Assembly: GCA_965116695.1 (NCBI GenBank)
Contig: OZ220706.1
Coordinates: 558,001 to 622,000, forward strand
Source of the DNA: JAJDTT01 sp965116695
Lineage (GTDB): Bacteria > Acidobacteriota > UBA6911 > RPQK01 > JAJDTT01
Reading direction: 5' to 3'
DNA length: 64,000 bases
This document shows, in pieces, positions 54,044 through 63,963 of the stretch. Under the pieces are notes generated by a model. It was not told where the DNA came from. It searched no databases and saw only the letters and a list, made by a program, of their open reading frames with translations. Numbering within the stretch: the first letter of the stretch is position 1; each line of letters begins with the position of its first letter. A program made the translations under genes and the position numbers.

Positions 54044-54088
54044 GGCCCGGGTCGCCGACGAGTTGGGAAGTCTCGCGACGCCCGGGCC
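54044..54088. repeat. Imperfect inverted repeat after the second glnA
   Basis: GGCCCGGGTCGC (54044-54055) and GCGACGCCCGGGCC (54075-54088) pair with a two-base bulge around a 19-nt loop. There is no following T run, so it is not a classic terminator. It may mark the end of the glutamine synthetase transcript or an insertion edge. Confidence 0.45.
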
Positions 54089-54099
54089 AGGTATCCACG

Positions 54100-55518
54100 T
54101 CAAATGTGGAAATAGTGGAAAAACTCTGCCGGGACGGGGTGGAGAAAGACGTCCCGCGCCTCTTGTTCCTTAAACGCGATGTAATGATCGACCATGTCCT
54201 GGGTGAAGACATTGTCGACAGTCAGATAATCGTGGTCGGCGCCCAATGCCTCCACCGCAGCCTCCATCGAGGTCGGGACCGCTGGGATGTTGCCTATTTC
54301 CTCGGCAGAGAGCTCGTAGATGTCCGTGTCAGTCGGGTCGCCGGGATCGATCTTGTTCCGAATGCCGTCGAGACCTGCCATCAGCATCGCTGAGAATGCG
54401 AGATAGGTGTTGGCCGAGGCATCGGGTGGACGGAACTCGACCCGCTTGCTTTTCGGCGATGTCTCGTAGGTGGGTATCCGGATTGCGGCTGAGCGGTTGC
54501 GTTGCGAGTAGGCAAGGTAGATCGGTGCCTCGAAACCGGGAACCAGACGCTTGTAGGAATTGGTCGTGGGTGCGCAAAAGGCGAGCAGCGAAGGGCCGTG
54601 CGCAAGCAGACCCCCAATGTAGTAACGCGCCGTCTCCGAGAGCTGCCCGTAGCTGTCTGCATCGAAGAACAGCGGCTGATCACCGAGCCACAGCGACTGA
54701 TGCACGTGCATTCCGGTTCCGTTGTCGCCGAACAGGGGCTTGGGCATGAACGTGGCCGTCTTCCCGTGGGCCTTGGCCACGTTGCGGATGATGTGCTTGT
54801 ACCACTGCGATTCGTCCGCCTTCCGGCACAACGTGTTGAACCGGGTCGCGATCTCACCCTGACCTCCCGTCGCTACCTCATGGTGATGCACCTCGAACTC
54901 GATACCGACTTGCCCCATTTTCTCCGCCATCTCCCAGCGCAGGTCCGCGAGCGTATCGAAGGGCGATACGGGTGAGTAACCTTGCTTGGGGGGAATCTTG
55001 TAGCCGAGATTGCGGCCGTCCTCGTCTCGAGAAGAGTTCCAGTCTGCCTCGTCGGAGTCGACGACGTGGAACGAGGAGTTGACCTTGAGACCAAACTGCA
55101 CGTTATCGAACAGAAAGAACTCAAGTTCGGGACCGAAGAACGCTTTGTCCGCAATCCCGGAAGCGTTCAAATGGGCTTCGGCCTTGGTCGCTACGTACCG
55201 TGGATCCCGCGTATAACGCTCGCGAGTAACCGGATCGACGACGTCACAGATAATCTTGAGAGTCGGTTCCGACTCAGTCGGATCGATTTGGGCCGTTTCC
55301 AGGTCGGGAACCAGCAGCATGTCCGATTCATCAATGGCCTGGAAGCCACGCAGGCTTGAGCCGTCGAAACCCTGCCCATTCTGAACAAGGTCGTCGTCTA
55401 CCCTTGACGCGGGGATGGAAAAGTGTTGCCAGCGTCCGATCAGGTCCGTGACCAGCAGGTCCACGCGCCGCACGTTGTTGTCTGAAATTACTGCCTGTAC
55501 GTCATCAAGTTTTCCCAT
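54100..55518 (-). CDS. Second glutamine synthetase type I, inside the 16S-23S interval
   Basis: A complete 472-residue GSI: GQGFDGSSLRGFQ, GPELEFFLFDN, EVHHHEVATGGQGEI, GDNGTGMHVHQSLW, QRNRSAAIRIPTY and KSKRVEFRPPDA. Tyr401 in DTDIYELSAEE aligns with the adenylylation site, so GlnE should be able to modify it. By eye it shares most invariant blocks with the enzyme at 24621-26036 but differs widely elsewhere, so it is an old paralogue or an acquired gene, not a recent copy. GGAGAG precedes ATG 55518. It lies on the rRNA strand between 16S and 23S, with its own promoter candidate at 55646-55675. Confidence 0.95.
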   Translation of the reverse strand: MGKLDDVQAVISDNNVRRVDLLVTDLIGRWQHFSIPASRVDDDLVQNGQGFDGSSLRGFQAIDESDMLLVPDLETAQIDPTESEPTLKIICDVVDPVTRERYTRDPRYVATKAEAHLNASGIADKAFFGPELEFFLFDNVQFGLKVNSSFHVVDSDEADWNSSRDEDGRNLGYKIPPKQGYSPVSPFDTLADLRWEMAEKMGQVGIEFEVHHHEVATGGQGEIATRFNTLCRKADESQWYKHIIRNVAKAHGKTATFMPKPLFGDNGTGMHVHQSLWLGDQPLFFDADSYGQLSETARYYIGGLLAHGPSLLAFCAPTTNSYKRLVPGFEAPIYLAYSQRNRSAAIRIPTYETSPKSKRVEFRPPDASANTYLAFSAMLMAGLDGIRNKIDPGDPTDTDIYELSAEEIGNIPAVPTSMEAAVEALGADHDYLTVDNVFTQDMVDHYIAFKEQEARDVFLHPVPAEFFHYFHI

Positions 55519-55645
55519 CTCAGTTTCTCTCCACGTTACTGCCGAGAGCCGGCGTGGTTGGCAAGTTGCAAACCGTGAAAAACATTATGAGAGGTGCCCG
55601 CGGTACGGGCGCCACCCGAAAAGCCCCATAAATGTAGATCGGCAG

Positions 55646-55675
55646 AGACTAGTGGAGGACGAACGGGAATGTCAA
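55646..55675 (-). promoter_or_regulatory. Candidate promoter of the rRNA-locus glutamine synthetase
   Basis: Minus strand TTGACA (55670-55675) and TAGTCT (55646-55651) with an 18-bp spacer, giving a leader of about 120 nt. That leader includes a GC hairpin at 55593-55616. The -10 is weak. The rest of the 300-bp gap up to 16S holds the 16S processing arm; no tRNA was found in it. Confidence 0.5.
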
Positions 55676-55763
55676 CCACTTGAGCCGCTTGGGCTCGGGG
55701 ACGATCTACGTGAACGGTCGAATTGGACAAGAACGAAGGCTTGAAACCGAAGGAATGATCTTG

Positions 55764-55784
55764 GACAACCAGGCAGAAGGACTC
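55764..55784 (-). repeat. 3' arm of the 16S rRNA processing stem
   Basis: Downstream of 16S this segment pairs with 57353-57374. The first ten bases (GACAACCAGG) are perfect and the rest is nearly so. With both arms present, 16S can be excised without any 23S-linked sequence. Confidence 0.75.
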
Positions 55785-55819
55785 GAAAAAACGAAGGAAA
55801 ATCTGGTGTTACTTCACCG

Positions 55820-57343
<1,524 letters not shown>

Positions 57344-57352
57344 TTCTTCAAA

Positions 57353-57374
57353 GAGCCCTATCTACCTGGTTGTC
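57353..57374 (-). repeat. 5' arm of the 16S rRNA processing stem
   Basis: Minus strand starts GACAACCAGG, overlapping the end of boxA, and pairs with 55764-55784 to enclose 16S. Confidence 0.75.
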
Positions 57375-57383
57375 AAAGATCAC
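57369..57383 (-). promoter_or_regulatory. boxA-like antitermination element before 16S
   Basis: Minus strand GTGATCTTTGACAAC. It differs from the 23S boxA at one base in the shared TGnTCTTTGACAA core. Confidence 0.75.
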
Positions 57384-57388
57384 GGCAT

Positions 57389-57400
57389 CCCCAGTAGGGG
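57389..57400 (-). promoter_or_regulatory. GC hairpin between the 16S promoter and boxA (boxB-like)
   Basis: CCCC and GGGG close a four-base loop, in the same position as the hairpin in the 23S leader. Confidence 0.5.
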
Positions 57401-57415
57401 TCGCCAGAGCGGCCA

Positions 57416-57445
57416 ACTATACTCCTACGCACCGGCTCATGGCAA
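57416..57445 (-). promoter_or_regulatory. 16S rRNA promoter
   Basis: Minus strand TTGCCA (57440-57445) and TATAGT (57416-57421), 18-bp spacer, GC-rich discriminator. Predicted start is near 57409, about 65 nt before 16S. The region 57490-57600 upstream is AT-rich and could hold an UP element; no gene is seen between here and 57675. Confidence 0.7.
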
Positions 57446-57659
57446 CCCCCGAATGTCCGGGCACGTCGTAGAATCTTGTGCCCGACTTCGAGAGAAATCG
57501 ATTCGAGTTAACCTAAAGTACTGAATTCATTAGACAAACGACACAGGGTCGCATTGACATTCCCAATTATCAGGACAACGCACAAATCGGGGGTCTATCG
57601 CAGTGAGCCCGCGGCGCGCGCAGGTTCCGGCCAATTTCGTAGCGACTTCAACCCGAGGC

Positions 57660-57668
57660 TGCTAATCT
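57660..57668 (+). promoter_or_regulatory. Extended -10 before the zinc-ribbon gene
   Basis: TGC-TAATCT ends 6 nt before ATG 57675, another candidate leaderless start. No Shine-Dalgarno. Confidence 0.4.
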
Positions 57669-57674
57669 GATGCC

Positions 57675-57986
57675 ATGGTGTTCGATGCTTCTCGGAGCAA
57701 GATCCGGCCGGGACAACTTCTCTATCAGGATCGTTTCCGGGAAATCGAAATGGGCATCGCTTTCAAGAAGATCGTCTGCAGCTACTGCGGTTTTCCCGGA
57801 TTCTACAAGTACCGGGTCCAGCAGTTGAGACGGCGGCCAAGGATCCTGGTGGAGGAGGATCAAGAAGTTCGCCTGGACCATGAGGAGATCTGGGAAACGA
57901 TTCCCCGCTTCGCTGAAATACCCCAGACCCTCAAGTGCAAACGGTGCCGTGAGGTATTGGGGTCCTACGTCCTCTGCATCTATTGA
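57675..57986 (+). CDS. Small zinc-ribbon-like protein of unknown function
   Basis: 103 residues with two CxxC knuckles, CSYC (about residue 35) and CKRC (about residue 91), separated by a charged helical stretch rich in Arg and Glu. This is a plausible zinc ribbon. I do not recognise a family. ATG 57675 follows an extended -10; ATG 57750 would remove the first 25 residues but keep both knuckles. It is divergent from the 16S promoter and convergent with nadE. Confidence 0.65.
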   Translation: MVFDASRSKIRPGQLLYQDRFREIEMGIAFKKIVCSYCGFPGFYKYRVQQLRRRPRILVEEDQEVRLDHEEIWETIPRFAEIPQTLKCKRCREVLGSYVLCIY

Positions 57987-58068
57987 GAATCGTCGAGCCG
58001 GTCCAGCCGGATTCCGTGTTGCCGCCTCATGGGCCGCTCCCGCTTCCCGTAGCGGTGGGGCTCAGGAA

Positions 58069-59853
58069 TCAAATCTGATCGGACCAGCCGTTCCCTCCCC
58101 TCCATCCGTTAATGATGGTCTCCCTCAGGTCGAAGCCGAATGCCCGCGCGGAGACGACGACGATGGGGGCGCCCTGCAGCCGCTTGTAGACCGATGAATT
58201 CAAGCTCCGATAGATCCTTCCGGTAAGTTCGCTGAACTCGGACTCGCCGTATTCCTCATAGATCCCGCCTTCCTGCGTGGGATACCTGGCCGGGTCCAAA
58301 TCCTGGTGCCGAAACCTGATATTCAACTCGGAGGGACTGCTGCCCCGCTCCACGAGATCGTTGACCAATGGTCCCACCACGTCGTAGTCGAACGGGTCCT
58401 CCTGATCCTCCTTCAGCTCTGCGGAAGGAGCGATGGAGAAGATCTCCTCGGGAATCATGGTGCGGCCCCACCTCCGATTGACGTGCCGGGCCAGGGCGTA
58501 GACATCCGGCTTCGACAAATCACCGATGACTGAGAGGCCTCCGACCATGTCGCCGTAAAGGGTCGCGTAACCCAGGGCGATCTCCGTTTGGTTCCCGTTG
58601 GTGAGGAGCAGGGCCCTCCGGTCGTTGGACTCGGCCATCATGATCAGTCCCCGCACCCTGGCCTGGAGGTTCTCGAGGGTCACCGGCAGGTTCACGGGAT
58701 GAAGGTGCTCTTCGAACGCTTCCGTGATGGCGTCCACCATCTTCTGTATCGGCACTTCGTGATAGTCCAACTCGAAGTTTCGGGCCAGCTTTCGGGCCGC
58801 TCCGAGGGTGGTTGCCGAGTTGTATCGAGAGGGGAGGCTGTAAACGGACAGCAGGTCTCTTCCCATGGCCTCGTAGGCGATGGCGGCGCCCAATGCCGAA
58901 TCGATGCCCCCGGAAATCGCCTCCAGGACCCTCGTGAAGATCCCGATCTTGTCGTAGTAATCGCGGACGCTCATCACCAGCGCCTGATAGATCTCCTCTT
59001 CCCGGCTGAAGGGCGGGACAGGCACCGGAGTGGACTCTCCGTCCTTGAAGACGACCTCCTCTTGGGATTCCCTGAACTGCGGTAGAGCGCCCACGAGTTG
59101 TCCACTCCGGTCGTAGGCCACACTGAAACCATCGAAGGGAATGATGTTTTTCCCGTTGTCACCGACTCCGACGGTATTGACGTAGATCACGGGCAGGGCG
59201 TGATGCCGGATCTGCCTTCGGATCACCGAATCTCGAATGAAACGCTTGCCGTCCCGGCTTCCCGGATTGCTGCCCACGAAGGGGCTCGCGTTGATGCAGA
59301 AAAGATAACGAGCCCCCTTGTCCCGATACAGGGCGCACGGCTTGAGAGCATAGGACTCGTCCCAAAGGTCCTCGCAGATCAGCACGCCGATGGGGACGCT
59401 TCCCTGACCTGCGGGAATGGTCACCGGCTCGACCTCCTCGCCCGGGACAAAGTAGCGTTTGTCGTCGAAATATCGATACGCGGGAAGAAGTCTTTTCCGG
59501 ACGACCTGCAGCAGCCTCCCGTGGCTCAGTACAGCCGCCGCGTTGTGGCGAACGACTCTCCCGTCGGGGCCCAACTTCCCGTCGTCGAAATCGATGAAGC
59601 CGACGATGGCGGAAATGTCCTGGCACGCGGGCAGGATCTCTTCGATCAGGCACCTTTGGTTGGCCCGCAGGAACTCCAGGTTGATCAGGAGCTTCTCGTC
59701 CAGGCAGTAACCGGTGAGGCACATTTCCGGCAGCACCACCAGGTCCGCCCCACGCTCCCGGGCAGTTCGGATCGCTTCTACGATCTTCCTGCCGTTGCCC
59801 CTGATGTCACCGGTCTTCGGGTTGATTTGGGCCAGGGAAACCTTGAACTTCAT
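58069..59853 (-). CDS. nadE: Glutamine-dependent NAD+ synthetase
   Basis: Last step of NAD+ synthesis, using glutamine as amide donor. The N-terminal nitrilase-type glutaminase has the Glu-Lys-Cys triad in VVLPEMCLTGY, RKRLLPAYRYF and LICEDLWDE. The C-terminal synthetase has SGGIDSALGAAI and then LLTNGNQTEIALGYATLYGDM-type segments that bind the adenylate intermediate. 594 residues from ATG 59853; TTG 59862 is an alternative with three more residues. No Shine-Dalgarno was found. Confidence 0.95.
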   Translation of the reverse strand: MKFKVSLAQINPKTGDIRGNGRKIVEAIRTARERGADLVVLPEMCLTGYCLDEKLLINLEFLRANQRCLIEEILPACQDISAIVGFIDFDDGKLGPDGRVVRHNAAAVLSHGRLLQVVRKRLLPAYRYFDDKRYFVPGEEVEPVTIPAGQGSVPIGVLICEDLWDESYALKPCALYRDKGARYLFCINASPFVGSNPGSRDGKRFIRDSVIRRQIRHHALPVIYVNTVGVGDNGKNIIPFDGFSVAYDRSGQLVGALPQFRESQEEVVFKDGESTPVPVPPFSREEEIYQALVMSVRDYYDKIGIFTRVLEAISGGIDSALGAAIAYEAMGRDLLSVYSLPSRYNSATTLGAARKLARNFELDYHEVPIQKMVDAITEAFEEHLHPVNLPVTLENLQARVRGLIMMAESNDRRALLLTNGNQTEIALGYATLYGDMVGGLSVIGDLSKPDVYALARHVNRRWGRTMIPEEIFSIAPSAELKEDQEDPFDYDVVGPLVNDLVERGSSPSELNIRFRHQDLDPARYPTQEGGIYEEYGESEFSELTGRIYRSLNSSVYKRLQGAPIVVVSARAFGFDLRETIINGWRGGNGWSDQI

Positions 59854-60059
59854 GATCGTCAAGTCTCGGAAGGCTCGGACGCTGATCCTGAATCATCCAT
59901 CCATACCAGCGCGAGGCTCCTACAGCATATCGCCCTTTCTCAGCCAATGTGGAAACCGGGAGCCATGCGATTTGCTGTGATATTCTCGGCTCGGCCAATG
60001 GTCACCCAGCTTCCCCCGAACACTCGTTTCGCGAATTCTGTGAGCAGGAGGAAAGATAA

Positions 60060-61748
60060 GTGCCACAAAAGATGAACAGGCGGAGTTTCGTTGCCTCCAC
60101 CGCTGCCGGAGTGGCTGCAGGAGGGGTCGCTGCCGGATCGGCAACCCGGCCCTCCAGTGCCGGATCACCGTTGAAAGACTATGCACCCAGGGGTTCTCGA
60201 CGGATCATCTATGTGAGCGATCCGTCCAGCATCGCCATGAATTACCTTCCCGATCCGGCGACGGAGGAGTCGATTCGGGCTTGGGTGGATCAACTCTCCG
60301 AGGCCCGCGTCGATGTCTTCATCCAGGAAGCCTACACTCAAGGTTGGACCACCTATTGGCGAGTGGAGGGCCTGGAATATGACGCCCGGCCGCAGCACCG
60401 CCGGTTCCTTCCCCTTCTGGAGCGTGGGGTTCAGCCCCTGGACGTCCTGCTGGACCAGAGCCACAGGCGGGGCATGGAGTTCCTGGCCGGCATCCGGATC
60501 AACGACAACCATGGCCACATCTCCGTCGAGCAGGGCGTCGGGGCGGGAGCCCGATTTCTCCTCGACCACCCGGAGTGGCAGATCCGGGAACTGCCGCCCG
60601 GACCCTACTACAAGCTCAGCACTCCGTTGGACTTCACGTTTTCCCAGGTTCGCGACTACGTCGTCGGCGTCATGGAGCGCTTGGTCGATCGCTTTCCCGT
60701 CGACGGTTTGGAACTCTGCTTCCGGGACCATCGCTATTTCCCTCCGGGCAAAGGGCCCGAGCGGAAGCATTTGATGACTGAACTGGTCGCGCGGACCCGG
60801 ACCTTGCTGGAAGAAGCGGGACGGTTGCGGAGGAAGAAGCTGCTCCTGGGCGCTCGTGTATTCCAGACTCTGGACGAGTGCCGGTCGCTGGGATTGGATG
60901 TAGAGACCTGGATCTCCCGTGGACTGATCGACTTCGTCGCGCCCAACGACACCATGCACACCGAACCCAATGTCCCCTACGAGGAGTTTCGCAGTCTGAC
61001 TCACGACGGGAACTGTCTTCTCTATCCGGGAATGCTTCCCTGGACCAGCCAGCGCATGCGGAGACGTCTTGGAAATCGCCACATGCCTCTGGATCAGCAG
61101 CGGGCGGCGGCGGCCAACATGTACGCGGCAGGAGCGGACGGGCTCAGCTTCTACAATCATTTCGTTACCCTCACCTGGGCCCCCTTCTATCCCCAACGGC
61201 TTCGGGAAATGGCTGCCGTGCGGCAACCCGAGTTGGCGATGACGGGTGACCGGCACTACGTCTTCGAGCCTTCGTGGGGCGGCAGCCTCGGGTTCGGCAA
61301 GGATCGGGCCTCCACCGGTGCGGTCAAAGCGGATCGTCTTCTGCTCCAAAGGAAACCGGGGTCGAAGGGCGCTTTCCGTTTTCGAGTCTGCGAACACCTC
61401 GGCCAGTCTCGAGGCGCGACGCTCCTCTTCCGTGCCTATGGAGCGGATGAGGACGACCGGATGGAGGTTCGAATCAACGGTGCCCGAGTGGACGACCGTG
61501 CGATCCGCGCTCGCTCCAATGAATCGCGGAGCGACCTGCGAGCCGTAGTGGATCCATCCTCCACCAAGTCTTCCGGCCTTCCGCCCGTCCCCGAATTGCC
61601 GGGTGAATGGCGGACCTTCTGGTTTGACCTGACGGAACCGCCCGCCCGGTTTGGGGACAATCATCTGGAAGTGACTCTGATGGAGGCGTCTTCATCCTCC
61701 AGTGAAGGTATCCTCATCGATGAGCTGGAGGTGTTCGTCAAGGCATAG
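60060..61748 (+). CDS. Tat-exported GH10-like / TIM-barrel protein
   Basis: Exported protein with a twin-arginine signal (MNRRSFVASTAAGVAAGG). Residues about 45-400 look like a TIM barrel of the glycosyl-hydrolase-like 10 kind: VDVFIQEAYTQGWTTYW, GMEFLAGIRIND, FPVDGLELCFRDHRYF and ADGLSFYNHF. A C-terminal β-rich domain (about 440-560, LLFRAYGADEDDRMEVRI to GILIDELEVFV) resembles a carbohydrate-binding or jelly-roll module. Catalytic acids were not assigned, so activity is unproven. GTG 60060 is chosen for AGGAGG eight bases upstream. It starts a likely three-gene unit. Confidence 0.75.
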   Translation: MPQKMNRRSFVASTAAGVAAGGVAAGSATRPSSAGSPLKDYAPRGSRRIIYVSDPSSIAMNYLPDPATEESIRAWVDQLSEARVDVFIQEAYTQGWTTYWRVEGLEYDARPQHRRFLPLLERGVQPLDVLLDQSHRRGMEFLAGIRINDNHGHISVEQGVGAGARFLLDHPEWQIRELPPGPYYKLSTPLDFTFSQVRDYVVGVMERLVDRFPVDGLELCFRDHRYFPPGKGPERKHLMTELVARTRTLLEEAGRLRRKKLLLGARVFQTLDECRSLGLDVETWISRGLIDFVAPNDTMHTEPNVPYEEFRSLTHDGNCLLYPGMLPWTSQRMRRRLGNRHMPLDQQRAAAANMYAAGADGLSFYNHFVTLTWAPFYPQRLREMAAVRQPELAMTGDRHYVFEPSWGGSLGFGKDRASTGAVKADRLLLQRKPGSKGAFRFRVCEHLGQSRGATLLFRAYGADEDDRMEVRINGARVDDRAIRARSNESRSDLRAVVDPSSTKSSGLPPVPELPGEWRTFWFDLTEPPARFGDNHLEVTLMEASSSSSEGILIDELEVFVKA

Positions 61749-61777
61749 ATTTACCCATTCCCGAAAGAGAGGTTCCC

Positions 61778-63286
61778 ATGAGAAATCGCCGGGAAGCGCC
61801 GAATTGGATCGAGACGCTCGGTTTGGTTGCCTTATGTTCTCTGTCCGCTTGCGGTTCCCAGCCGCCGGCAGAAACGCCGCCGGCGCCTCTTCCCGACAGT
61901 GGAATCATCGCCGTGAGTCGGAGTTCCCCAGACCTTCGTTTTCCCGAAAGCACCCCCGAAGGTGCGACCTGGGTCTACCAGTTGGGATTGCCCATCCAAT
62001 TGGGCCCGAATACAGGGGGATACCTGTGCAACATCCGGGTTGCGGGCTGGAAAGGGACCGACTTCGAGAACGGCTCCGATCTGATCCCGTTCGACGACAT
62101 AACCGGTCTGAATCCGGAACTCGCCGTCCCCATCACCCGCAACCACAACGAGCTCAACCCCAATTCCAAGCCGCCCAATCAGGAAGCCATCATGGTGAAG
62201 TATCCCGTCATGGGAGGCTTCGTTCCTTTCGGTGCGAAGCGTGCGGACGGTTCCCCCCACCCCCACGCGGGCACCGGGTTCGGTTTGAACCAGAGCATCG
62301 CCTGGAGAACCACCGTCGAAGGGCCCCCGCCCTACGGCGTGAACATGTTCGGCCGGAATCCCAAGACCTCGGTGTTCGAAGACATGAGCCAGATGTACTC
62401 CTACCTGGAGATTCATCAACTTGCCTACGACGGCGAAACCTTCAGCGTGACGAAGACCGGAAGGGTTTCGCAGGAAGCCTTGCTTGCAGGCTGGAGGCTG
62501 ACTGCAAGCCTGATGTCGGCGATTCCCGATGGGGACGATCTTCTCTTTGCCATGAAAGGCAACCGGCCAGGAAAGACGGGCGGTTCGGGGTTGGCGCGGT
62601 GGAGGCGGGTGGACGGCTCATGGCGCCCCGTCTCCTTCGTTCCCGTCACCGGCCAGGACAACAGCTTCGAGGCCAGCGCGGTCCGCGATCATGACGGGTC
62701 CATCCTCTTCTCTGCCCGCGGAAGCAGGAGTCCCGAGCACTTCGAAGCGTCCGAGACGCGGACGGCCGACCATGACATCCGAGTCTGGCGCTCTCGCGAC
62801 AATGGTGAGACCTGGAACAAAATCATCCATGTCCGGGGCTTGATCTCATCGGCCCCCATCGTCCTGAATCGGGCCGCTGACGGCACCCCCTATGTGGCGG
62901 CGAACCTTTATGAGGTCTTCATGGAGGGTCTTGACCGGATCAAGCTGGTCAAGGATTCCCGCGGGAGCCCTCTCTGGGGGGGACGCACCCGCAACACCCT
63001 TTGTTACTGGCCTTTGAACAAGGAGAGGACCGGGTTGCTTCCGCCTCTGGTCGCCCGGGACCTGAGGAAGGAATTCGGGCCGACTCCCGGTGGAACCGCC
63101 TGGCGGGTGGATCACCCCGTTGCCGTGACGTTGCGCTTGGCCGACGGAAAATGGCGCAACGTCATCGCGCTCCGGATCCTGGAGTACGGAGAGTTGACCC
63201 ATATGCAGGACCCGACGCCCCACACGGGCGCCTACCTGGAAGAGGTGATCTCCGCCGGCGAACCGATTCCGGTGTGGAACTTCTGA
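61778..63286 (+). CDS. Secreted BNR/sialidase-like lipoprotein
   Basis: A 502-residue protein with a lipoprotein signal (lipobox LSAC, Cys25). The body is a probable six-bladed β-propeller; an Asp-box is visible in SRDNGETWNK, with related segments in HDGSILFSARGS and DGTPYVAANLYEV. This resembles sialidase-fold proteins, but the catalytic Arg triad and Tyr were not identified, so it may only bind or cleave another glycan. AGAGAGG precedes ATG 61778. It lies 29 nt after the GH-like gene. Confidence 0.75.
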   Translation: MRNRREAPNWIETLGLVALCSLSACGSQPPAETPPAPLPDSGIIAVSRSSPDLRFPESTPEGATWVYQLGLPIQLGPNTGGYLCNIRVAGWKGTDFENGSDLIPFDDITGLNPELAVPITRNHNELNPNSKPPNQEAIMVKYPVMGGFVPFGAKRADGSPHPHAGTGFGLNQSIAWRTTVEGPPPYGVNMFGRNPKTSVFEDMSQMYSYLEIHQLAYDGETFSVTKTGRVSQEALLAGWRLTASLMSAIPDGDDLLFAMKGNRPGKTGGSGLARWRRVDGSWRPVSFVPVTGQDNSFEASAVRDHDGSILFSARGSRSPEHFEASETRTADHDIRVWRSRDNGETWNKIIHVRGLISSAPIVLNRAADGTPYVAANLYEVFMEGLDRIKLVKDSRGSPLWGGRTRNTLCYWPLNKERTGLLPPLVARDLRKEFGPTPGGTAWRVDHPVAVTLRLADGKWRNVIALRILEYGELTHMQDPTPHTGAYLEEVISAGEPIPVWNF

Positions 63287-63334
63287 GGGAATCGGACGGG
63301 GAGACTCAAGCAAATAGAGGCTTTAGGAGGGCAA

Positions 63335-63904
63335 ATGTGGAGATCTGAGAAGAAACGGAGGGGGTTCCTGAAGACGTCGGCCGCCGGAGTCCCGGCGCTC
63401 GCTTTGATCCTGAAGGAAGCGCTGTCGGGGGTGCCGGCGGTGAGACCCGTCGAGGGAAATAAACAGCGGTCCCGGCGGGTTCGATGGGACTGGCTCCCCC
63501 CGGCGGGGACTCCGGGGAGCCCCATCGATGACCAGGATCACCCGTGGCCCAAGGCCGAAAATGGGGATCTGCGGGCGTATGATCCGCACTTGGAATGCGA
63601 ACACGTCGCTTTTTCCATCGGCCACCTGAAGCCGGGCCAGTCCGTGGGACACCACACCCACGAGCAAGCGGAAGAAACCTATATTCTGATGCAGGGCCGC
63701 AGCCGGATTCGAATCGGCGAGACCGTGGTCGAGGCCAAGGCCTTCGATGCCTTCCGATTCCCCGCCGACGTGCCGCGGTCTGTCTACAACCACACCCGGG
63801 AGGACTGCTGGTGGGTGTTCATCGGGACGCCGCCCGACGAGTACTACCGGGAGGGCTCATTGCGCGACCGGGCCCGGAGGAACAAGTTGGGAGAGTCGTT
63901 GTAA
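63335..63904 (+). CDS. Tat-exported cupin-domain protein
   Basis: 189 residues. The N-terminal twin-arginine signal has the canonical RRGFLK followed by a hydrophobic stretch. One cupin_2 barrel follows: GHHTHEQAEETYILMQGRSRIRIG carries the His-x-His and Glu metal ligands in split form (HHTHEQ, then EE), and FRFPADVPRSVYNHT supplies the last His. It is likely a metal-dependent enzyme or sugar-binding protein of unknown substrate. AGGAGGG precedes ATG 63335. Last gene of the exported trio. Confidence 0.8.
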   Translation: MWRSEKKRRGFLKTSAAGVPALALILKEALSGVPAVRPVEGNKQRSRRVRWDWLPPAGTPGSPIDDQDHPWPKAENGDLRAYDPHLECEHVAFSIGHLKPGQSVGHHTHEQAEETYILMQGRSRIRIGETVVEAKAFDAFRFPADVPRSVYNHTREDCWWVFIGTPPDEYYREGSLRDRARRNKLGESL

Positions 63905-63941
63905 ATCGCTCTGAGCGCGCCTTCCTGGCACGGCTCAATTC

Positions 63942-63950
63942 TGCTAAACT
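63942..63950 (+). promoter_or_regulatory. Promoter -10 of tRNA-Arg
   Basis: TGC-TAAACT, extended -10, 13 nt before the tRNA. It is the same motif style as before mutL and guaA. Confidence 0.5.
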
Positions 63951-63963
63951 CCCGGCACTCGGA

